From Lamprobacter modestohalophilus (GTDB taxonomy: Bacteria; Pseudomonadota; Gammaproteobacteria; Chromatiales; Chromatiaceae), in NCBI RefSeq assembly GCF_016583905.1, contig NZ_NRRY01000016.1:1-64000 (forward strand): a stretch of 64,000 bases of DNA, written 5' to 3'. The notes below the pieces were generated by a model, which was given only the letters and a program-made list of their open reading frames with translations, was not told the DNA's origin and did no database searches. This document shows, in pieces, positions 54,969 to 64,000 of the stretch (positions are counted from its first letter, which is position 1; each line of letters starts with the position of its first letter). The position numbers and the translations under genes were made by a program.

Positions 54969-55155
54969 GATTTTCCTTCTGGGTCGGGGGCTGCTCGAGC
55001 CTGGTGCCAGAGTCCGATGGCCTGGCGCTGAGCTTCTGTAGCCCCAATGGTAATGCGTCGACGCGGACGAAGATATGACCGAGTCGTAAAGTCGCCTCCG
55101 AGTACCAGACTACGAGCGCGTAGAATGCTGGAAGGCAAATCTGAGAGCTTAAAGA

Positions 55156-55737
55156 ATGCGATATTGCAGTCAATGTGGGTCGGGCGTCACCTTCACTGTG
55201 CCTGAAGGCGATAACATGCCGCGGCATGTCTGTGCACAGTGCGGCACCATCCACTACCAAAACCCGAAGATCGTCGTCGGCTGCATCCCTGAGTGGGGAG
55301 ATCAGCTATTGCTGTGCAAACGTGCCATCGAGCCCCGCTACGGACTCTGGACATTACCGGCTGGCTTCATGGAAAACGGCGAGACGGTGCAGCAGGGCGC
55401 GGCGCGGGAAACCTGGGAGGAGGCTGAAGCCCGAGTGGAGGTCGGACGCCTCTATGCGCTGTTTAATCTGCCGCACATCAACCAGGTCTATATGCTGTTT
55501 CGCGCGCGCATGCTCGAGCCAGAGTTCGGGCCGGGTAGCGAGAGTCTCGAGACACAACTGATGACAGAGTCGGAGATCCCTTGGGATGAGATCGCCTTCC
55601 CGGTGATTCAGGAATCGCTGCAGCTGTACTTCCGCGACCGCGCCGCTGGTCACTTTCCGTTGCGGACAGGCAGCATTCGCCGCCTGGATGGTCCAGAGCG
55701 TCGCTACGAGGTGACGCTCGAGGACGAGATTGTCTGA
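55156..55737 (+). CDS. Nudix hydrolase with N-terminal zinc ribbon
   Basis: The 193-residue protein has CSQCG at residues 4-8 and CAQCG near 26 (zinc ribbon), then the Nudix box AGFMENGETVQQGAARETWEE near residue 69 with all catalytic glutamates. It resembles NADH pyrophosphatase-like and ADP-ribose hydrolases of the NUDT14-like bacterial group. The substrate is uncertain. It is transcribed away from glgX. Confidence 0.9.
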   Translation: MRYCSQCGSGVTFTVPEGDNMPRHVCAQCGTIHYQNPKIVVGCIPEWGDQLLLCKRAIEPRYGLWTLPAGFMENGETVQQGAARETWEEAEARVEVGRLYALFNLPHINQVYMLFRARMLEPEFGPGSESLETQLMTESEIPWDEIAFPVIQESLQLYFRDRAAGHFPLRTGSIRRLDGPERRYEVTLEDEIV

Positions 55738-56165
55738 CTCACGGTCTCTCCCACCACTCCTGCCGTTCCTCTTCATTCCCCTCCCTACCTGATCGACCCC
55801 CTTCTTGCTCAGCAGCGGCGCAGTCTTGTTGGGCACTACCAGGCGCCGCTGGCAAGCTAAAAGCGCTGATTTCTTGATCTATGTGGGGTTGATCGAGGAA
55901 TCGCGTCAATCTGCCGGCCTGTCGCTAGACGCTCCGAATCGGATGGGCTATACCTGCAACTGTAAGTTAGTAAATTCTAATATTATTGACTAATTGACTT
56001 TTCGCAATGCCGATCGGTCGCAGCGGACCCAGGGCGCGCTGCATGCAAGCCAATCCGGTGTTGGATGCTCGGAGAACGACGGAGTAGGGCGACTGGCTTT
56101 GATAGAGCCATGCCAACGGCTCCGCGTTTCCTTAATGCTCGAGCCATGAGAGGTGGTATCGGCTC
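55738..56165. other. Upstream region of the hydrogenase operon
   Basis: No gene is seen. A markedly AT-rich patch lies at about 55960-56000 (including TTATTGACTAATTGACTTTT). A short palindrome TGGCT-N7-AGCCA lies at 56094-56110. The patch may hold the hyb promoter; no clear FNR or sigma-54 site is convincing. Confidence 0.5.
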
Positions 56166-57359
56166 ATGAAAACGACAGGTGAGTGGCTAGAGAAAGAAAT
56201 CGGTCCGAGGATCTCGGATCAGTTAGACATTGGAGGCATCGACCGGCGCAGCTTCATCAAGTTTGCGGCCAGTATGACGGTGGCAATGGGATTGCCGGTG
56301 GGCATGTCCGGCCGGGTCATGGCGGCGATTGAAGAAGAATCGGCGCGGCCGGCGGTGATCTGGCTGCATTTTCAGGAATGCACGGGTTGCACAGAGTCAT
56401 TGCTGCGCTCAACGCATCCGACGCTTGAGACCCTGATTCTCGACATGGTCTCACTGGATTATTCGGAGACGCTGCTTGCGGGCGCGGGTCATCAGGCAGA
56501 AGCGGCCTTGCATGAGTCGATGGAGCGCAATGACGGGCGGTTCATTCTGGTTGTCGAGGGCTCGGTGCCAACCGCAGACAACGGCAATTTCTGCAAGGTT
56601 GCCGGTCAGACCCCGCAGCAGATGCTGCATAAGATCGCACCGCACGCCGTGGCCGCCATCGCGATTGGCTCCTGTGCCTCCTGGGGTGGCGTGCAGAGCG
56701 CGGCGCCGAATCCGACCGGTGCAGTGGGCTTGGCAAAGGCGCTCGAGATCGAGGGCATCACCAAGACCGACGGCAGTGCGCTGCCGGTGATCAATCTGCC
56801 GGGCTGCCCGGCCTCGCCCTACAACTTCCTCTCGACCGTTCTCTATTACCTGACGCTGAAACAGCTGCCAGCGCTGGACGCGAAGGGGCGGCCGCAGTTC
56901 GCCTATGGGCGGCTGATCCACGAAAACTGTGAGCGGCGTCCGCATTACGACGCGGGACGTTTCGCGCAGGAATACGGCGACGAAGGCCATCGCAAGGGCT
57001 ACTGCCTCTACAAGCTCGGCTGCAAGGGTCCGGAGACCTTTGCCAATTGCCCGGCGATCGAGTTTGGCGACGTCGGCGGCAATACCTGGCCGGTCGGCAT
57101 TGGCCATCCCTGCTTTGGCTGCTCCGAGCAGGGTGTGGGCTTCCACAAGGCGCTGCACGAGCAGGCCGATGTGACCTCGGTGACGCCGCCGTCGATGTTT
57201 CCGGGCATCTTCGCCGAGCACGGCGGTGGGATCAGTGCTGGCTCAGCGGCACTCGCCGGCGCGGTCGCGGGCGGCGCAACGGTTTACGCGCTAGGCGCTT
57301 ACGACAAGCTCAGGCGCGCGGAGAAGGCTGAGGCCACAGAGGCCAGTCAGCAAGACTAG
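56166..57359 (+). CDS. hybO: [NiFe]-hydrogenase small subunit (Hyd-2 type)
   Basis: The 397-residue protein carries a Tat signal with DRRSFIKFAASMTVAMG at residues 25-41, and the proximal Fe-S cluster motif FQECTGCTESLLR near 72. Later cluster ligands lie in GSCASWGG, LPGCPASPYNF, HENCERRPHY, KLGCKGPETFANCPAI and HPCFGCSE. The C-terminal AGAVAGG stretch is a membrane anchor. It passes electrons from the NiFe site to HybA. GAGAGGTGG precedes the start. The hybA gene follows after 77 bases. Confidence 0.96.
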   Translation: MKTTGEWLEKEIGPRISDQLDIGGIDRRSFIKFAASMTVAMGLPVGMSGRVMAAIEEESARPAVIWLHFQECTGCTESLLRSTHPTLETLILDMVSLDYSETLLAGAGHQAEAALHESMERNDGRFILVVEGSVPTADNGNFCKVAGQTPQQMLHKIAPHAVAAIAIGSCASWGGVQSAAPNPTGAVGLAKALEIEGITKTDGSALPVINLPGCPASPYNFLSTVLYYLTLKQLPALDAKGRPQFAYGRLIHENCERRPHYDAGRFAQEYGDEGHRKGYCLYKLGCKGPETFANCPAIEFGDVGGNTWPVGIGHPCFGCSEQGVGFHKALHEQADVTSVTPPSMFPGIFAEHGGGISAGSAALAGAVAGGATVYALGAYDKLRRAEKAEATEASQQD

Positions 57360-57436
57360 GCGAAGACCCGCCCCCACGCCATGCGGCTGCACAGTGGGGG
57401 CGAGCCGGTTGCGGTTTAATCGGAGAGGTCAGGGCA

Positions 57437-58561
57437 ATGAGTATTGATCGTCGCAATTTCTTGAAGGGTCTGGCGGTTGGAGCCGTCAGTCTTGGTGCGG
57501 GCTCGGTGATGGGGCCGGCGGTCGCGCGGCCAGCTAAGGAGTTGGCGCCAGGTGCAGTCGGCATCCTCTACGATGCCACCCAGTGCATCGGCTGCAAGGC
57601 CTGTGAAGTCGCCTGCAAAGAGGTTAATGATCTGCCACCGGTTGAGAATCCGGCGTTGGGTCAAGCCTATGGCGTCGAAGGCGTCTGGGACGCTGGGGAC
57701 GACCTGAACAGTCGTACCATGAATAAGATTAAGGCCTATCCGGGTCTGCAGGCCGTCGAGGCGAGCCGTGCTGATGCCGTGCTGGCGGAGCCAACGGTCG
57801 GTGGTCCCAAGGCGGATGCGGTGAGCTTCGTCAAGCGTGCCTGCATGCACTGTGTTGACCCGGACTGTGTCTCGGCTTGCCCGGTCAGTGCGCTGACCAA
57901 GAACCCGATAACCGGGATCGTGCAGTACAACCCGGACGCCTGCATTGGCTGCCGGTACTGCCAGGTGGCTTGCCCGTTCAATATCCCGAAGTTCGAGTTC
58001 GACAAGACCTTCCCGAAGATCGTCAAGTGCCAGATGTGCACCGATCTCGTCGAGGCTGGGGGCATTCCGGCCTGCTGCGAAGCCTGTCCGACGGGCGCGA
58101 GTCTGTTTGGTCCTGTTGCCGAGCTGCGCGAAGAGGGCCACCGGCGACTTGCTGCGGAGCCTGGCTCGCGCATCGAGTATCCGATCCATTCGCTGGATCG
58201 TGACGACACCAAGGTTGCGACGGTTGCGCAGTACACCCCACGCATTTACGGCGAGACCGAGACCGGCGGTACCCAGTACATGCTGATGGCCGATGTGCCG
58301 TTCGAAGAGCTTGGCCTGCCAAAGCTCAGTGATCAGTCGCGGGCGCGACTGTCCGAGACCATCCAACATACGCTTTACGACGGCATGGTCGCTCCGGCCC
58401 TATTGCTCGGTGGCCTGGTTTTCGCGGCCTATCGCAATACCCGTGACGAGCGTGCGCGTGCCGACAACGAGATGGGAGACGAGCCTGACGCAGGCGCGAG
58501 CACGGCCAAGGCGAAACAGCCGAAAGCCCAAGCACAGTCGAAGGAGGGCAGGCGGTTATGA
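57437..58561 (+). CDS. hybA: Hydrogenase-2 ferredoxin-like subunit HybA
   Basis: The 374-residue protein has a Tat signal (DRRNFLKGLAVGAVSLG) and four [4Fe-4S] motifs: CIGCKACEVACKEVN near residue 50, CMHCVDPDCVSACPV near 137, CIGCRYCQVACPFN near 170, and CQMC with CCEACPTGA near 200-225. A C-terminal membrane helix (GMVAPALLLGGLVFAAYRN) anchors it in the periplasm-facing membrane. It carries electrons between HybO and HybB. The stop overlaps hybB by four bases (ATGA). The C-terminal tail after the helix is Lys/Ala-rich and longer than usual. Confidence 0.95.
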   Translation: MSIDRRNFLKGLAVGAVSLGAGSVMGPAVARPAKELAPGAVGILYDATQCIGCKACEVACKEVNDLPPVENPALGQAYGVEGVWDAGDDLNSRTMNKIKAYPGLQAVEASRADAVLAEPTVGGPKADAVSFVKRACMHCVDPDCVSACPVSALTKNPITGIVQYNPDACIGCRYCQVACPFNIPKFEFDKTFPKIVKCQMCTDLVEAGGIPACCEACPTGASLFGPVAELREEGHRRLAAEPGSRIEYPIHSLDRDDTKVATVAQYTPRIYGETETGGTQYMLMADVPFEELGLPKLSDQSRARLSETIQHTLYDGMVAPALLLGGLVFAAYRNTRDERARADNEMGDEPDAGASTAKAKQPKAQAQSKEGRRL

Positions 58562-59823
58562 GCGAGCGCTTCCGGCCCATCGGCGGGCGTCTGCTGACCC
58601 CGCACTTCTACTTCCTCGGCCTGCTGCTGCTGATCGCGGCTTGGTTCATCGCCAAGCGCTTCATCTTCGGTATCGGCGCGGTGTCGAACCTCAGTGATGG
58701 ATTCCCCTGGGGCATCTGGATCACCTATGACGTCGTGACTGGCACCGCGATCGCCTGCGGCGGCTATGCGATGGCGTTGATGGTGTATGTGTTCAATCGC
58801 GGCCAGTTCCATCCGATGATCCGCGCCGCGCTGCTGACTAGCGTTTTCGGATACACCTTGGCCGGTGCCTCGATCATCGTCGATGTCGGCCGCTGGTGGC
58901 AGCTCTATAACGTGTTCCTGCCCCAGTACATGAACCTGAACTCGGTGATGCTGGAGGTCGCGCTCTGCGTGACGCTCTACACCGTCGTGCTCTGGATCGA
59001 GTTCTCGCCGACCATTCTGGAGGCGATGCAGGCGAAGCGTTGGCTGCGCAATCTGCGGCATTTCCTGTTCATAGCGATTGGTCTCGGCATCCTGCTGCCA
59101 ACCATGCATCAGTCTTCGCTGGGATCGCTGCTGATCATTGCCGGCGATAAGGTGCACCCACTCTGGCAGACCAACATCATCCCGCTGCTGTTCCTGCTCA
59201 CGGCCATCACCATGGGCTATGCGATCGTGGTGTTCGAGTCGCTCTATGCCTCGGTCAATCTGCGCCGACCGCTAGAGACGCCATTGCTCTCGAAGATCAG
59301 TGCGGTGATCCCTTGGTTGTTGATCGTCTATCTGGTGTTGCGGATCGGTGAGAGCGTCATCAGTGGTGACATCCTGTTTCTATTCAGAGGGGGTTCTGAA
59401 CCGCTGCTGTTCATGCTCGAAGTGGCGTTGTTCGTCTATGTCATCCGTAATCTGCGCGATGAGAAGCAACGGGTGCGTCCGACGGTGCTGTTCTGGACCT
59501 CGCTGGCGGTCTTGCTGGGCGGTGCGTTGTATCGTTTCGACGCCTTCATGATCGCGTTCGACCCAGGTCCGGGTTGGCACTACTTCCCGGCCGTGGGCGA
59601 GATGATGATCACCATTGGCATCGTTGCCTTCGAGATCATGGCCTACCTGTTCTTCGTCAAGATGACGCCGGTGATGATGGTCGGTCTTGGGGAGTCTGGA
59701 TCGGCTGTTGGACTCTCAGGCGCGTCGTCAGGGAAGCGACCTACAGCGACAGCGTCAGACCGATTGAGTGGCCAGACGCGAGGCGAGGGCGGCTTTCCGC
59801 CACGCGCAGTGACCTCGGCTTAA
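58558..59823 (+). CDS. hybB: Hydrogenase-2 membrane subunit HybB (NrfD/PsrC family)
   Basis: The 421-residue protein has nine to ten membrane helices and the NrfD-family pattern GFPWGIWITYDVVTGTAIACGG near residues 42-63. A C-terminal tail of about 50 residues is hydrophilic. It links HybA to the quinone pool, reducing menaquinone or ubiquinone. It is co-transcribed with hybA (four-base overlap), and hybC begins 70 bases later. Confidence 0.95.
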   Translation: MSERFRPIGGRLLTPHFYFLGLLLLIAAWFIAKRFIFGIGAVSNLSDGFPWGIWITYDVVTGTAIACGGYAMALMVYVFNRGQFHPMIRAALLTSVFGYTLAGASIIVDVGRWWQLYNVFLPQYMNLNSVMLEVALCVTLYTVVLWIEFSPTILEAMQAKRWLRNLRHFLFIAIGLGILLPTMHQSSLGSLLIIAGDKVHPLWQTNIIPLLFLLTAITMGYAIVVFESLYASVNLRRPLETPLLSKISAVIPWLLIVYLVLRIGESVISGDILFLFRGGSEPLLFMLEVALFVYVIRNLRDEKQRVRPTVLFWTSLAVLLGGALYRFDAFMIAFDPGPGWHYFPAVGEMMITIGIVAFEIMAYLFFVKMTPVMMVGLGESGSAVGLSGASSGKRPTATASDRLSGQTRGEGGFPPRAVTSA

Positions 59824-59893
59824 TCACGACCTCATTCGGCGGCGACGGGCTGGTTGATCGCCCGCGCCGCCCACCGGCTGGAGAACGAAAACA

Positions 59894-61597
59894 GTGAGCA
59901 CAAACAGAATAACCGTCGACCCGGTGACCCGCATTGAAGGTCACCTACGCATCGACTGCGACATCAAAGACGGCAAGGTCGTCGACGCTTGGTCCAGCGG
60001 CCAGATGTGGCGTGGCATCGAGACCATCCTGCGCGGGCGTGATCCGCGGGATGCTTGGCTTTACACCCAACGCATCTGCGGGGTTTGCACCACCGTGCAT
60101 GCCATCGTCTCGTTGCGGGCGGTGGAGAATGCGCTGGATCTGGAGATCCCGCTCAACGCGCAATTGATCCGCAATCTGATCATGGCCTCACACGGCATCC
60201 ATGATCATATCGTCCATTTCTATCATCTATCGGCATTGGATTGGGTCGATGTGCCTTCGGCCTTGAAGGCTGATCCTAAGGCGACCGAGAAGCTGGCGCA
60301 GTCGATCTCGAATTGGCCGAACAATAACGCCCAGCACTTCGCTAATGTGCAGGAGCGGGTGAAGAAGTTCATCAATAGTGGTCAGCTCGGCATCTTCTCG
60401 CATGGCTATTGGGGCCATAAGGCGATGATCCTGCCGCCCGAGGCCAATCTGATGGCGACCGCGCATTATCTAGAGGCGCTCGACTATCAGCGGCGCTCGA
60501 ACCAGATCACGGCGGTGCTTGGCGCCAAGACGCCTCACGTTCAGAACCTGGCAGTCGGCGGCGTCGCCAATGCGATCAACCCGGACAACCAGTCGGCCTT
60601 GAACATGGAGCGTCTGGCCTATGTGAAGACGCTGATGGATGAGCTGGGCGGTTTCGTGCGCGAGGTCTATCTGCCCGATGTGACGGCGATCGCTGCGCTC
60701 TATGCCGACTGGCTGCCCTATGGTCAGGGGGTGACCAATTATCTGTCGGCGCCGGACTTCCCGCGCGATGGCAAGGGGACCGAGTTCGGGATGCCCGGTG
60801 GCTATATCCCGAATGCGGATCTGTCGCAGTTCCATGAGATCACCCACTTCGGTGATCCCTACTTCGAGAAGAACGTCAAGGAGAGCATCAAGCACAGCTG
60901 GTATCAAGGCGACTGGACGCGCACGCCTTATGAGGAGGAGACCGAGCCGGAATACACCGATTTCAATGAAAACGGTGCCTACTCTTGGGTCAAGGCGCCG
61001 ACCTTCTTGGATCAGCCGGCGCAGGTCGGGCCTCTGGCGAATGTGCTAGCCGGCGTTGCGGCCGGGCATGAGCCGACTAAGAGGTATCTGAAGATGGCGA
61101 TGGATCGGATTGGTGCGATCACTGGCTCCGAGGTGCCGCTTTCGGTACTGCATTCGACGCTGGGGCGGCATGCGGCGCGCTGTGTGCGCACCCAGGTGCT
61201 CTACGACATGATGCAGGAGAACTATGACGCGCTGATCGCAAACATCGCCTCCGGTGATTACACCAGCTTCAACAAGCCGGTGTTCCCCAAGGGCGAGCAG
61301 ATGGGCTTCGGCTTCCATGAGGCGCCGCGCGGCATCCTGTCGCATTGGATCGTGATCGAGGACGGCAAGATCAAGAACTACCAGGCGGTGGTGCCCTCAA
61401 CCTGGAATGCTGGACCGCGTAATCAGGATGATGCGCGTGGACCTTATGAGGCGTCGCTGATCGATAATCCGGTGTTGGAGGAAGACCGGCCGTTGGAGGT
61501 CTTGCGGACGGTGCACTCGTTCGATCCTTGTCTGGCTTGTGCGGTGCATCTGCATGATAACGAGCGGCAGACGGTGGTGCGGGTGAATACCGCGTAA
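59894..61597 (+). CDS. hybC: [NiFe]-hydrogenase large subunit (Hyd-2 type)
   Basis: The 567-residue protein starts at GTG (GGAGAACG upstream). The N-terminal NiFe ligands are in RICGVCTTVH near residue 60 and the C-terminal ones in DPCLACAVH near 547. A 15-residue extension after that histidine would be removed by the HybD protease after nickel insertion. The subunit catalyses H2 oxidation (or evolution) in the periplasm. The group 1c assignment follows from the hybOABC order. Confidence 0.97.
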   Translation: MSTNRITVDPVTRIEGHLRIDCDIKDGKVVDAWSSGQMWRGIETILRGRDPRDAWLYTQRICGVCTTVHAIVSLRAVENALDLEIPLNAQLIRNLIMASHGIHDHIVHFYHLSALDWVDVPSALKADPKATEKLAQSISNWPNNNAQHFANVQERVKKFINSGQLGIFSHGYWGHKAMILPPEANLMATAHYLEALDYQRRSNQITAVLGAKTPHVQNLAVGGVANAINPDNQSALNMERLAYVKTLMDELGGFVREVYLPDVTAIAALYADWLPYGQGVTNYLSAPDFPRDGKGTEFGMPGGYIPNADLSQFHEITHFGDPYFEKNVKESIKHSWYQGDWTRTPYEEETEPEYTDFNENGAYSWVKAPTFLDQPAQVGPLANVLAGVAAGHEPTKRYLKMAMDRIGAITGSEVPLSVLHSTLGRHAARCVRTQVLYDMMQENYDALIANIASGDYTSFNKPVFPKGEQMGFGFHEAPRGILSHWIVIEDGKIKNYQAVVPSTWNAGPRNQDDARGPYEASLIDNPVLEEDRPLEVLRTVHSFDPCLACAVHLHDNERQTVVRVNTA

Positions 61598-61654
61598 TGA
61601 TCGCTTGCGATGCATGGCCGGGTTCAGGTGATCTGTGCTTCGGAGATTGAGACT

Positions 61655-62251
61655 GTGATTGATTCAGAATTGTTATCTGCCGCTGCACCGGATCGAGCTC
61701 GCTATAGCGCTGGCCCGATCAGCGAGCCTGAGCCGGCGAGCGCAATGCTCATTGGGTTGGGTAACCTGATCCTGGGCGATGAGGGTGTCGGGGTACATGC
61801 GATGCGGCGGTTGGAGGCCGAGTATGGCTTTCAGCCTGCGGTGGAGTTGGTCGATGGCGGTACGTCTGGGTTGGATCTCTTGCCGTTGCTCAAGGATCAG
61901 CGTCGTTTGCTGTTGATCGATGCCTTGGCCTCGGATGCGGCCCCCGGGACCATTCGGGTGATTCGTAATCAGGAGATCAGGACGGCATTGACCGAGAAGG
62001 TCTCGCTGCATCATCTTGGCATCGCCGATCTTTTGGCGCTGGCCGAGCTGCTCGATTACGCGCCGTCGGAGATCGTCCTCATCGGCATCGTGCCTGAGCG
62101 TTTAGAGATGGAGCTGGCGCTTTCGGACTGCTTGCGTCGGCGCATGCCTGAGATCATCGAGACCGCTGTTGGCGTCTTGGCCGAATGGGGTATCGAAAGC
62201 CGCCGAAGTCCGGCACTGGCTCCAGCGCTGCTAACGGCGTCAGCGGCCTGA
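61655..62251 (+). CDS. hybD: Hydrogenase maturation protease HybD
   Basis: The endopeptidase core begins LIGLGNLILGDEGVGVHAMR, with the nickel-binding Glu in GDEG; the second ligand Asp is in LLLIDALASD and the His in KVSLHHLGIADLL. It removes the C-terminal extension of HybC. The GTG at 61655 follows GGAG and is my preferred start (198 residues). An ATG at 61610 and an ATG at 61745, which would place the core at residue 1, are alternatives; the extra N-terminal residues are unusual for the family. It lies 57 bases after hybC. Confidence 0.9.
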   Translation: MIDSELLSAAAPDRARYSAGPISEPEPASAMLIGLGNLILGDEGVGVHAMRRLEAEYGFQPAVELVDGGTSGLDLLPLLKDQRRLLLIDALASDAAPGTIRVIRNQEIRTALTEKVSLHHLGIADLLALAELLDYAPSEIVLIGIVPERLEMELALSDCLRRRMPEIIETAVGVLAEWGIESRRSPALAPALLTASAA

Positions 62252-62316
62252 TGCTCAATCAGAATGACGGTGCAGCTCGCGTAAGCCACTGAATCTGCTG
62301 GTGTGACGTGCATTAT

Positions 62317-62364
62317 GTTAACGTGAATCTCACGCGATTCATCTGCCGGGATGGTGCGGTGCCA
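62317..62364. repeat. Dispersed repeat, copy 3 (after hybD)
   Basis: The segment starts with GTTAACG and contains a perfect inverted repeat TGAATC-N6-GATTCA (62324-62341), followed by CTGCCGGGATGGTGCGGTGCC. It matches copies at 7868-7931 and 46781-46850 but is shorter on the right. Confidence 0.6.
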
Positions 62365-62418
62365 TTCTGGAAGATGAGACGACTGTTTCACGGGAGAGAC
62401 GAGCTGACGAACACGAAC

Positions 62419-62500
62419 TGTGGGAGCGACCTTTCAACGCGAGCGGCGGCGTCTGCCCTGACCACCTCCACGCCGCACGCGGCGCAGGCCGCTCCCGCAC
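62419..62500. repeat. REP-like palindromic element
   Basis: Outer arms read GTGGGAGCGAC and GGCCGCTCCCGCAC, and the centre is GC-rich with further pairing (CGCCGC/GCGGCG). Such GGGAGCG palindromes are common intergenic repeats in gammaproteobacteria and may act as transcription barriers between convergent genes. Confidence 0.5.
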
Positions 62501-62614
62501 CCAATCCTGCCATATCGAGGTCATCTTGACCCATAGAAGTCCGCAATCGGCCAAGAAAAGTCTGAACCATGCCTTCGACACAGTTCAGGACACATGGTCC
62601 CCGCGTATTGCCGG

Positions 62615-64000
62615 TCAGAAGAACGTTTTACGTTTAGGTGTCCCGGCCCTGTCACCTTTGACCAATCGCGGACGGGGCGGCTCTGATGTAGGCGACATCG
62701 CCGGACGATCCTGCTCCAGGGCGGGTGCAGGCGCCTCGTTATCACGCATGGCGTCGTAGAGTTTGCTCCGAAGCTGCGGGATCAGCGTGCTCGTCAGCTC
62801 CTCAAGAAGCTCGCGGTCGTGCCAGCTCATCTTCTTGAACGACTGGAGGCCGCTCTTTTCAGCAATCTCGCGAGCGCGGGGGCTGACCTCTTCCCACATC
62901 ATGCGCAAGTCCTCCGCCCGGTCGCGCAACAGCAGCTCTCGATCGTGGAGCTTTTCAAAGATCTGGTCGAAGCGAGCGATCAGACGCCGTTTGCTCCGCG
63001 GGAGAATCAGGTACTCGATGAAAACAAAAACCAGGACTGCGACCACTGCAATCACTGGCAATGCCACAACCATGCCCGTGCCAACGGCGGCAGCGCCCAG
63101 TCCACCGAAGAGCAGCAACCAAAAACCTCGCCAGCGAGCGCGGATCGATTTGAACCTGTCGGCAGCCTTGTCGATCACCATCGCGTGCAGCTGGAGCCGC
63201 CCAGCATAGGCCTGGAGCTGGGTGATCTGGTTGTCCATGCGCCGAGTCGGTGCACGGCGTAGCTCACCGATCAGGTCGTTGCGCGCCTTCTCGAAGTCCT
63301 CCATCGGCAGGCGCGACCTCGGCTTGTCGGCCAGCGGCACGAAGATGTTATAGATCATCGGCAAGTCCTTGCGCGGGATCACCTTTCCGAGGTTCCAGCA
63401 GAGCGCCCCATAGGCCCGCGCGAAGTCGTGCAAGCTCTGGAACTGATCCACCTTGTTCAAGATGATCAACATCTTATGGTCGATGCCGGCCAAGGACTCG
63501 CGGAAGACTTGAAGTGTTTCGCCCGTCGTCCCAGGCTTATCCGGATCAAAGAAGACCAACACAAGGTCGGCGCGTTCGGCAAACCAACGCACCACACCGG
63601 GGAAGTCGAAACCACGCCCGTTCTCGGCTTTGGCCTCATCGATCATGCCCGGGCTGTCGATCAGCGTCACCGTTTGCAACAGCTCAGCGGGACGCAGCTT
63701 CAGCCGCACATGCGAGACCAATTGGTCCCCAAAGTGCCGGAGCCCCTCATAGGGCAAGTCCGGATTGCTCACGACAGCAGGTCCATCGCGCTCGGTCGCG
63801 GTCGCGCCATGGGTGATGATCGTGAACCCGTCATCCGTGGGAGCAACCCCAGTCTTCTGCACGTCGTCGCCCAGAAGATGGTTCACAAATGTGGACTTCC
63901 CCGAGGAGTGATTGCCCAAGAGCAAGACCTGCGTCGGCCGACGCAGCTCACCGACAGTGGGCGGACGTCGGAACAGGAACTGTTCTGCCAGCGGGTCGAG
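62615..64000 (-). CDS. Dynamin-like/EHD-type GTPase, partial
   Basis: The frame is open through the right edge, so the N-terminus is missing. The P-loop is LLGNHSSGKSTFVNHLLG at about 63895-63928, with LIDSPGMIDEA (switch), and ILNKVDQF giving the NKxD base loop. A membrane hairpin (WLLLFGGLGAAAVGTGMVV and IAVVAVLVFVFIEYLIL) lies in the C-terminal third, followed by charged helices. This is the dynamin-family arrangement found in bacterial membrane-remodelling GTPases. The last 45 residues are proline- and charge-rich. It differs from the two GTPases at 20.9-23.9 kb in having a canonical NKxD. Confidence 0.85.
   Translation of the reverse strand, partial: LDPLAEQFLFRRPPTVGELRRPTQVLLLGNHSSGKSTFVNHLLGDDVQKTGVAPTDDGFTIITHGATATERDGPAVVSNPDLPYEGLRHFGDQLVSHVRLKLRPAELLQTVTLIDSPGMIDEAKAENGRGFDFPGVVRWFAERADLVLVFFDPDKPGTTGETLQVFRESLAGIDHKMLIILNKVDQFQSLHDFARAYGALCWNLGKVIPRKDLPMIYNIFVPLADKPRSRLPMEDFEKARNDLIGELRRAPTRRMDNQITQLQAYAGRLQLHAMVIDKAADRFKSIRARWRGFWLLLFGGLGAAAVGTGMVVALPVIAVVAVLVFVFIEYLILPRSKRRLIARFDQIFEKLHDRELLLRDRAEDLRMMWEEVSPRAREIAEKSGLQSFKKMSWHDRELLEELTSTLIPQLRSKLYDAMRDNEAPAPALEQDRPAMSPTSEPPRPRLVKGDRAGTPKRKTFF

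Larger units (their letters stand above)
62252..62614. other. Intergenic region after the hydrogenase operon
   Basis: No gene is visible. The 363 bases contain copy 3 of the dispersed repeat (62317-62364) and a long imperfect palindrome (62419-62500) of the GTGGGAGCG...CGCTCCC type, located between the convergent hybD and GTPase genes. Confidence 0.6.

Noticed and set aside
56094-56110. Possible sigma-54 promoter upstream of hybO
   Set aside because: GG and GC have the right N10 spacing, but the -12 half does not resemble TTGC. The sequence is better described as a short palindrome.

Overview
The window is GC-rich, almost fully coding DNA from a gammaproteobacterium. The gene content and pairings (lapB-pyrF-galU, darP, FmdB-aspS-nudB, znuACB-zur, zwf-gnd-glgX, a Hyd-2 type uptake hydrogenase) suggest a Chromatiales-like organism. 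No photosynthesis, rRNA or tRNA gene is present to prove this, so the assignment is inference.

Layout. 1-600: an antitoxin followed by a doc toxin that breaks off at an unrelated sequence, possibly the left end of an IS110-type element. 0.6-3.3 kb: a YqiA-like esterase, an unknown protein and an atypical SDR. 3.5-5.6 kb: ferritin, an unknown Cys/Lys-tailed protein and a DUF599 membrane protein. 5.7-9.1 kb: an overlooked 46-residue Cys-rich membrane protein, then galU, pyrF and lapB. 9.1-9.5 kb: a non-coding scar with 16-bp repeats and a possible gene remnant. 9.5-15 kb: an SDR, a secreted unknown, a REC-GGDEF-like regulator and a large hybrid histidine kinase. 15.2-20.8 kb: darP, an FmdB-type protein, aspS, nudB and an AAA-ATPase/PD-(D/E)XK protein.

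20.9-31.0 kb is a run of ten minus-strand genes with mostly overlapping or very short junctions. It is devoted to zinc: znuA-znuC-znuB-zur, then a His/Glu-repeat DUF2796 protein (ZrgA-like), a MacB-type ATPase and permease, a DUF3299 lipoprotein, and two membrane GTPases. A Zur-box-like site overlaps a perfect TATAAT upstream of znuA. An OprD-type porin is transcribed divergently from the same region. Several of these genes contain in-frame short tandem repeats.

32.9-43.7 kb is mixed: putP, an unknown 1235-residue membrane protein, a fragment of a type I restriction specificity subunit, a CoiA-like protein, a transglutaminase and an N-formylglutamate amidohydrolase linked by a 47-bp tandem repeat that makes two 15-codon mini-ORFs, mobA, and a truncated WYL regulator with an intact 12-bp inverted repeat upstream. 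The doc, HsdS and WYL remnants look like debris of defence or mobile modules.

43.7-55.7 kb is mostly housekeeping: a TldD/TldE pair, lgt, a HAD hydrolase, a YbhB-like protein, zwf-gnd-glgX and a zinc-ribbon Nudix hydrolase. 56.2-62.3 kb is a complete hybOABCD-type operon (periplasmic [NiFe] hydrogenase, membrane electron-transfer partners, maturation protease) without hyp genes. The window ends inside a dynamin-like GTPase. A short interspersed repeat occurs three times (7.9, 46.8 and 62.3 kb).
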